Assembly (NCBI GenBank): GCA_004346725.1
Contig: SMDE01000004.1
Coordinates: 1-64,000, forward strand
Direction: 5' to 3'
Source: Phytobacter diazotrophicus
GTDB taxonomy: Bacteria; Pseudomonadota; Gammaproteobacteria; Enterobacterales; Enterobacteriaceae
Length of the DNA stretch: 64,000 nt
Below, in pieces: positions 59,322-64,000 of this stretch. The position numbers and the translations under genes were made by a program. The notes under the pieces were generated by a model that was not told the origin of the DNA, did not search any database, and was given only the letters and a program-made list of their open reading frames with translations. Each line of letters begins with the position of its first letter. The stretch's first letter is position 1.

Positions 59322-61352
59322 TTATTTTACCTGTTGGCCAGGTTTTGCACCCTCATCAGGGCTTAACAGGAAGATATCTTTCCCGCCAGGGCCTGCGGCC
59401 ATTACCATACCTTCTGAAATACCGAAGCGCATTTTGCGCGGCGCCAGGTTAGCGACCATCACCGTCAGGCGACCGATCAGCACCTGCGGGTCCGGGTAGG
59501 CGGAACGAATGCCGGAGAAGACATTGCGTTTCTGACCGCCCAGATCCAGCGTCAGGCGCAGCAGTTTGTCAGAACCCTCGACAAACTCCGCGTTTTCAAT
59601 CAGCGCCACGCGCAGGTCGACTTTAGCGAAATCGTCAAAACTGATGGTTTCGGCAATCGGGTCATCTGCCAGCGGACCGGTGACCGGTGCGGCAGCGGCT
59701 TTCACTTCCTCTTTTGACGCCTCAACCAGCGCTTCGACCTGTTTCATCTCAATGCGGTTATACAACGCCTTAAAGGTATTCACTTTGTGGCCAAGCAGCG
59801 GCTGTTCGATAGCATCCCAAACCAGTGTGGTGTTCAGGAACGCCTCGACACGTTCGCTCAGGGTCGGCAGAACCGGTTTCAGCCAGGTCATCAGCACGCG
59901 GAACAGGTTGATACCCATGGAGCAAATCGCCTGCAGATCAGCATCGCGACCTTCCTGTTTCGCGACAACCCACGGTGCCTGCTCGTCAACATAACGGTTA
60001 GCCACGTCAGCCAGCGCCATGATTTCACGAATCGCTTTGCCGAATTCACGGCTCTCCCACGCATCAGCAATGGTGGCTGACGCATCGGTAAAGGTTTTAT
60101 ACAGTGCCGGATCCGCCAGCTCAGCCGCCAGTACGCCATCGAAACGTTTGGCGATAAAGCCTGCACAACGGGACGCCAGATTCACCACTTTGTTGACGAT
60201 ATCAGCGTTAACGCGCTGAACGAAATCTTCCAGATTCAGATCGATGTCATCGATACGGGAAGAGAGCTTCGCCGCGTAGTAGTAACGCAGGCTGTCCGCA
60301 TCAAAGTGGTTCAGCCAGGTGCTGGCCTTAATGAAGGTGCCGCGCGATTTGGACATCTTCGCACCGTTCACTGTCACGTAACCGTGCACGAACAGATTGG
60401 TCGGCTTGCGGAAATTGCTGCCTTCCAGCATCGCTGGCCAGAACAGGCTGTGGAAATAGACGATGTCTTTACCGATAAAGTGATACAGCTCGGCATCAGA
60501 CTCTTTTTTCCACCAGTCGTCAAAGTTCAGGTCGCTGCGTTTATCGCACAGGTTCTTGAAGGAGCCCATGTAGCCGATAGGCGCATCCAGCCAGACGTAG
60601 AAATATTTGCCCGGCGCGTTGGGGATTTCGAAACCGAAATAGGGTGCGTCGCGGGAGATATCCCACTGCTGCAGGCCGGCGTCGAACCACTCCTGCATTT
60701 TGTTGGCCACCTGCTCCTGCAGCGCACCGCTACGGGTCCACGCCTGCAGCATTTCACTGAACGAAGGCAGGTCGAAGAAGAAGTGTTCGGAATCACGCAT
60801 TTCAGGCGTTGCGCCGGACACCACGGATTTCGGGTCGATAAGTTCGGTCGGGCTGTAGGTCGCGCCGCACACTTCACAGTTATCGCCGTACTGATCCGGA
60901 GACTTACATTTCGGGCAGGTGCCTTTCACAAAACGGTCCGGCAGGAACATCCCTTTTTCCGGGTCGTAAAGCTGAGAGATAGTACGGTTTTTAATAAAAC
61001 CGTTCTCTTTCAGGCGAGTGTAGATCAGCTCCGACAGCTCGCGGTTCTCTTCGCTGTGCGTAGAGTGGTAGTTGTCATAGCTGATATTAAAGCCAGCGAA
61101 ATCCGTCTGGTGTTCCTGACTCATGTCACCAATCATCTGCTCCGGGGTGATGCCCATTTGTTGCGCTTTGAGCATAATCGGCGTGCCGTGAGCATCGTCC
61201 GCGCAGATGAAGTTGACATTGTGGCCGCGCATTCGCTGGTAACGGACCCAGACATCAGCCTGGATGTGCTCCAGCATATGGCCGAGGTGGATTGAGCCGT
61301 TGGCGTACGGCAATGCGCACGTTACCAGAATTTTCTTCGCGACTTGAGTCAT
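59322..61352 (-). CDS. metG: Methionyl-tRNA synthetase MetG
   Basis: 676 aa, one residue shorter than E. coli. HIGH-type motif [12 protein letters not shown] at residues 15-26. Zinc-binding cysteines in CPKC and CEVC near 145-161. KMSKS in [12 protein letters not shown] near 335. The C-terminal dimerisation/tRNA-binding domain (about 570-676) carries [22 protein letters not shown]. It is divergent from mrp, as in E. coli. Confidence 0.98.
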   Translation of the reverse strand: MTQVAKKILVTCALPYANGSIHLGHMLEHIQADVWVRYQRMRGHNVNFICADDAHGTPIMLKAQQMGITPEQMIGDMSQEHQTDFAGFNISYDNYHSTHSEENRELSELIYTRLKENGFIKNRTISQLYDPEKGMFLPDRFVKGTCPKCKSPDQYGDNCEVCGATYSPTELIDPKSVVSGATPEMRDSEHFFFDLPSFSEMLQAWTRSGALQEQVANKMQEWFDAGLQQWDISRDAPYFGFEIPNAPGKYFYVWLDAPIGYMGSFKNLCDKRSDLNFDDWWKKESDAELYHFIGKDIVYFHSLFWPAMLEGSNFRKPTNLFVHGYVTVNGAKMSKSRGTFIKASTWLNHFDADSLRYYYAAKLSSRIDDIDLNLEDFVQRVNADIVNKVVNLASRCAGFIAKRFDGVLAAELADPALYKTFTDASATIADAWESREFGKAIREIMALADVANRYVDEQAPWVVAKQEGRDADLQAICSMGINLFRVLMTWLKPVLPTLSERVEAFLNTTLVWDAIEQPLLGHKVNTFKALYNRIEMKQVEALVEASKEEVKAAAAPVTGPLADDPIAETISFDDFAKVDLRVALIENAEFVEGSDKLLRLTLDLGGQKRNVFSGIRSAYPDPQVLIGRLTVMVANLAPRKMRFGISEGMVMAAGPGGKDIFLLSPDEGAKPGQQVK

Positions 61353-61528
61353 AGTGGGTATTACTTCTTCTTTAGTAAAAAGGGGTTTTGATGTTACCTG
61401 AAAGGGAAAAGTTGTGCCATAAAAGCCCGCCCTGGATTGGGCACTATTGAGAAATGAAAAATGGGTGACAGTGGAGTAAACTTGAACCTTAACAATGTCT
61501 TTTTAGAACAACAAAACAAGGAGTCGGG

Positions 61529-62638
61529 ATGAACTCTCAATCCCAGGCCAAATCCCCTGAAGCCTTGCGTGCGCTCGTCGCCGGAACGCTGGCCAATTTT
61601 CAGCACCCAACCCTCAAGCATAATCTTACCGCGCTTAAGGCGGTTCATCATGTTGCCTGGCTGGATGACACCGTCCATATTGAGCTGCTGATGCCCTTTG
61701 TCTGGCGCAGTGCGTTTGAAGAGTTGAAAGAGCAATGCAGTGCCGAACTACTGCGACTTACGGGGGCGCGAGCGATTGACTGGAAGCTCTCCCACAATGT
61801 CGCCACCTTAAAGCGGGTGAAAAATCAGCCTGGCGTGAACGGGGTAAAGAACATCATTGCCGTCAGCTCCGGTAAAGGCGGGGTAGGAAAATCCTCTACC
61901 GCCGTCAATCTGGCGTTAGCGCTGGCGGCGGAAGGGGCAAAAGTCGGTATTCTGGATGCGGATATCTACGGTCCGTCAATCCCGATGATGCTGGGGGCGG
62001 AAGGTGAACGCCCGACCTCGCCGGATGGCACTCATATGGCGCCGATTATGGCGCACGGACTGGCGACCAACTCCATTGGCTATCTGGTGACTGACGATAA
62101 TGCCATGGTGTGGCGAGGCCCAATGGCCAGCAAGGCGCTCCTGCAACTGCTGCAAGAATCTATGTGGCCCGATCTTGACTATCTGGTACTCGACATGCCG
62201 CCGGGCACTGGCGACATCCAGCTTACCCTGGCGCAGAATATTCCGGTTACCGGCGCGGTGGTGGTGACCACGCCGCAGGATATCGCGCTGATTGATGCCA
62301 AAAAAGGCATTGTGATGTTCGAGAAAGTGGAAGTACCGGTGCTGGGTATCGTGGAAAACATGAGCATGCATATTTGCAGCAACTGTGGTCATCACGAGCC
62401 GATTTTCGGTACCGGCGGGGCAGAGAAACTGGCCGGGCAGTACCACACGCAACTGCTGGGGCAACTGCCACTGCACATTAGCCTGCGTGAAGATCTCGAC
62501 CGGGGGCAACCGACGGTGGTCAGCCGTCCGGACAGCGAGTTCACCGGTTTGTATCGCAAGCTGGCGGGGCGCGTTGCGGCGCAACTCTACTGGCAGGGTG
62601 AAGTGATTCCCGGTGATATCGCGTTTCGCGCGGTATAA
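61529..62638 (+). CDS. mrp: Iron-sulfur cluster carrier protein Mrp (ApbC)
   Basis: 369 aa P-loop ATPase that carries [4Fe-4S] clusters to target proteins. A short DUF59-like N-terminal region (about 1-85) is followed by Walker A SSGKGGVGKSSTAVNLA near residue 115, DADIYGPS near 150, DMPPGTGD near 222 and the cluster-binding CSNCGHHEPIFG near 283. AAGGAG precedes the ATG. Confidence 0.96.
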   Translation: MNSQSQAKSPEALRALVAGTLANFQHPTLKHNLTALKAVHHVAWLDDTVHIELLMPFVWRSAFEELKEQCSAELLRLTGARAIDWKLSHNVATLKRVKNQPGVNGVKNIIAVSSGKGGVGKSSTAVNLALALAAEGAKVGILDADIYGPSIPMMLGAEGERPTSPDGTHMAPIMAHGLATNSIGYLVTDDNAMVWRGPMASKALLQLLQESMWPDLDYLVLDMPPGTGDIQLTLAQNIPVTGAVVVTTPQDIALIDAKKGIVMFEKVEVPVLGIVENMSMHICSNCGHHEPIFGTGGAEKLAGQYHTQLLGQLPLHISLREDLDRGQPTVVSRPDSEFTGLYRKLAGRVAAQLYWQGEVIPGDIAFRAV

Positions 62639-62655
62639 ATGGATAAGGCTGCCCG

Positions 62656-63081
62656 TCAGGGCAGCCGATAATGCATGAGCAGATAGTTCCCGTCCGGCGA
62701 TGTGCCTTCCGCTTCAACGTGCCAGCCATGGTGCTGATAAAACGCCAGCGCGTGGTGGTTTTGCACCAGACATTTCAGTGAACCTGTACTGGTAAATTCA
62801 GACTGCACTTTTTTCAGCAGCGCGCTGCCGACCCCTTTGCCTTGTGCATTCGGGTCAACAAACAGGCTATGCAGAAAATTGTCGTTCACATACACGGCGG
62901 CAAAACCAAGCCGGTGCCCGTCTTCTTCCGCCACCCAGATGGTTTCATCACGGGTAACGGCGTCAAAATCTTCCAGTTGCCAGTCGCTACCGTCCAGCCA
63001 TGTCCAGTTTGCCCTGCGGGAATGCAGGAACAATGTACGCAGAAAAGGGCGGTCGTTCTCTTGCCAGGGGCGAATAATCAA
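62656..63081 (-). CDS. GNAT-family N-acetyltransferase
   Basis: 141 aa. The acetyl-CoA-binding segment SLFVDPNAQGKGVGSALLKKV lies near residue 70-90, followed by NHHALAFYQHHGW near 108, typical GNAT motifs. The likely start is TTG at 63081 with AGGA upstream. No closer ATG keeps the MIIRPWQENDRP opening. The substrate is unknown. It is convergent with mrp. Confidence 0.78.
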   Translation of the reverse strand: MIIRPWQENDRPFLRTLFLHSRRANWTWLDGSDWQLEDFDAVTRDETIWVAEEDGHRLGFAAVYVNDNFLHSLFVDPNAQGKGVGSALLKKVQSEFTSTGSLKCLVQNHHALAFYQHHGWHVEAEGTSPDGNYLLMHYRLP

Positions 63082-63096
63082 TAGGATTTCCTGAAA

Positions 63097-63429
63097 TTAA
63101 CGGTGGTAAAAGATGTCGCCATTGTAGGCTTTCAAAATTTTACCGTCGGCGTCCGTGATAAGCACGTAATTTCCACCCATATAGGTCCAGTGGCTACCCG
63201 GATCAGGCGCAGGCAAATTGCGCAGATTCCACTGCTTAATGTTGTACTCTTCGCTACGGTACATTTCGGGCACCGTATCGCCGATGGTGAATTTAGTAAA
63301 ATCGGCAACAAAATCCTTCACTTCATAAGACTGGGTTCCGCCTGTCGCGGCAGGGGTTTGCGGTGCAGCAAAAGTCGCACTGGCCGTTGCCAATAATGTT
63401 CCCAGAAGCAACATTTTTGTTTTACCCAT
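63097..63429 (-). CDS. rcnB: Periplasmic nickel/cobalt homeostasis protein RcnB
   Basis: 110 aa. The signal peptide (MGKTKMLLLGTLLATASATFA) is followed by a mature domain closely matching E. coli RcnB (112 aa): DTVPEMYRSEEYNIKQW, RNLPAPDPGSHWTYMGGNYVLI and the end GDIFYHR. In E. coli it works with the RcnA exporter under RcnR. Neither partner is in this window. GGAGAG precedes the ATG. Confidence 0.92.
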   Translation of the reverse strand: MGKTKMLLLGTLLATASATFAAPQTPAATGGTQSYEVKDFVADFTKFTIGDTVPEMYRSEEYNIKQWNLRNLPAPDPGSHWTYMGGNYVLITDADGKILKAYNGDIFYHR

Positions 63430-63641
63430 AATCTCTCCAGGTGTCGTGGGTTTTCATTTCGCGGGGCTTATCATCGACTACCGTCTGGCGACGTCGCAAC
63501 CGCGAAAATGTTATGAAAATAATGCTTTGGTAAAAAGTGTAAGCAAAAGAAGAGAACAGCAGGAGAGGCGGAACGCTTTTTTCGCTATCCGCCTGAGTAT
63601 AAAAGTGTTTTTAAGAGAAATCCTGGCTATATTTCAATGCG

Positions 63642-64000
63642 TTAGTGCGCAGAAAATCCTTCCAGCACGATTTTGCCTACCGCACGGTGCGTTTCAAGCA
63701 ACTGGTGCGCTTTACGCAGATTTTGTGCGTTGATGGCGCCGAAGTGTTCTCCCAGCGTGGTTTTGATAACCCCATCATCGATAAGTGCGGCGACACGCGC
63801 CAGTAAACGGTGTTGCTCCGCGATATCGGCGGTCCCGAACATGGAGCGGGTAAACATAAATTCCCAGTGCAGAGAAATGCTTTTCACTTTTAAGGGCACA
63901 GCGTCAAGTGATTGCGGATCGTCAATCAGGGCCAGTTTGCCTTGTGGTTGCAGGGCGTTGATCAACTGCTGATAGTGCTGCTCCGTGTTGTTGAGGCTGG
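63642..64000 (-). CDS. Zinc-type alcohol dehydrogenase/quinone oxidoreductase family, C-terminal part
   Basis: Partial gene. About 119 residues are visible, from SLNNTEQHYQQLINALQPQGKLALIDD to the stop, and the gene continues past the right edge. The INALQPQGKLALI strand-turn and the final AVGKIVLEGF are typical of the medium-chain dehydrogenase C-terminus. Residues between resemble the YogA-like, zinc-binding-dehydrogenase group. Substrate and start are outside the window. Confidence 0.8.
   Translation of the reverse strand, partial: SLNNTEQHYQQLINALQPQGKLALIDDPQSLDAVPLKVKSISLHWEFMFTRSMFGTADIAEQHRLLARVAALIDDGVIKTTLGEHFGAINAQNLRKAHQLLETHRAVGKIVLEGFSAH

Noticed and set aside
60306..61295. 329-codon open frame on the plus strand inside metG
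   Set aside because: Antisense shadow of MetG, with no ribosome-binding site or known domain.

Overview
This 64 kb window is a chromosomal segment of an enterobacterium (family Enterobacteriaceae). Gene order follows the E. coli segment from the psu/nup nucleoside cluster to metG-mrp, read in the opposite orientation, and most proteins look close to their E. coli counterparts. It is not E. coli itself. There is an amino-acid ABC operon between yeiE and lysP. A GH15 hydrolase, an SDR and two small genes sit where E. coli has preT-preA. A bglGFA-type beta-glucoside operon lies after dusC, and an orphan rcnB lies next to mrp. I would guess Enterobacter, Lelliottia, Kosakonia or Citrobacter-like, but cannot fix the genus from the sequence alone. 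Every identification is from my own reading of sequence and context; no database search was run.

Layout. 0-7.9 kb: nucleoside and pseudouridine salvage (psuK-psuG-psuT, yeiL, rihB, nupX, yeiI). 7.9-15.7 kb: nfo, yeiH/yeiE, an amino-acid ABC operon, lysP. 15.7-22.1 kb: a CirA-like TonB receptor, fghA, an MFS transporter, folE-yeiB. 22.2-27.2 kb: galS and the mglBAC galactose transporter with well-formed gal operators and a perfect CRP box. 27.2-31.6 kb: accessory stretch (GH15, SDR, BssS-like, unknown 141-aa protein). 31.6-37.3 kb: sanA, cdd, yohK-yohJ, a LysR/acetyltransferase divergent pair, dusC. 37.3-41.7 kb: an antitermination-controlled beta-glucoside operon. 41.7-47.6 kb: yohP, yohF, yohD, yohC, pbpG, an acetyltransferase, dld. 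47.7-54.8 kb: bglX, the osmF-yehYXW osmoprotectant ABC operon, yohO, mlrA. 55.0-59.2 kb: btsS-btsR, an inserted toxin-antitoxin pair, yehS, yehR. 59.3-64 kb: metG, mrp, an acetyltransferase, rcnB, and a dehydrogenase cut by the window end.

Functional themes. Pseudouridine is taken up (PsuT), phosphorylated (PsuK) and cleaved (PsuG). RihB, NupX, YeiI and Cdd handle other nucleosides. GalS with CRP controls MglBAC. BglG controls BglF and the phospho-beta-glucosidase through two RNA antiterminators that overlap terminators.

The most notable non-routine signals are: (1) a two-gene RelE/HigB-type toxin-antitoxin module inserted at the 3' end of btsR and bounded by an exact 24-bp direct repeat that regenerates the btsR stop; (2) an inverted repeat burying that toxin's ribosome-binding site; (3) a patchwork identity between psuT and nupX indicating gene conversion; (4) an exact 36-bp palindrome next to dld; (5) a BssS-like small protein beside an unrecognised gene. 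I found no tRNA, rRNA, IS element, CRISPR array or complete prophage.
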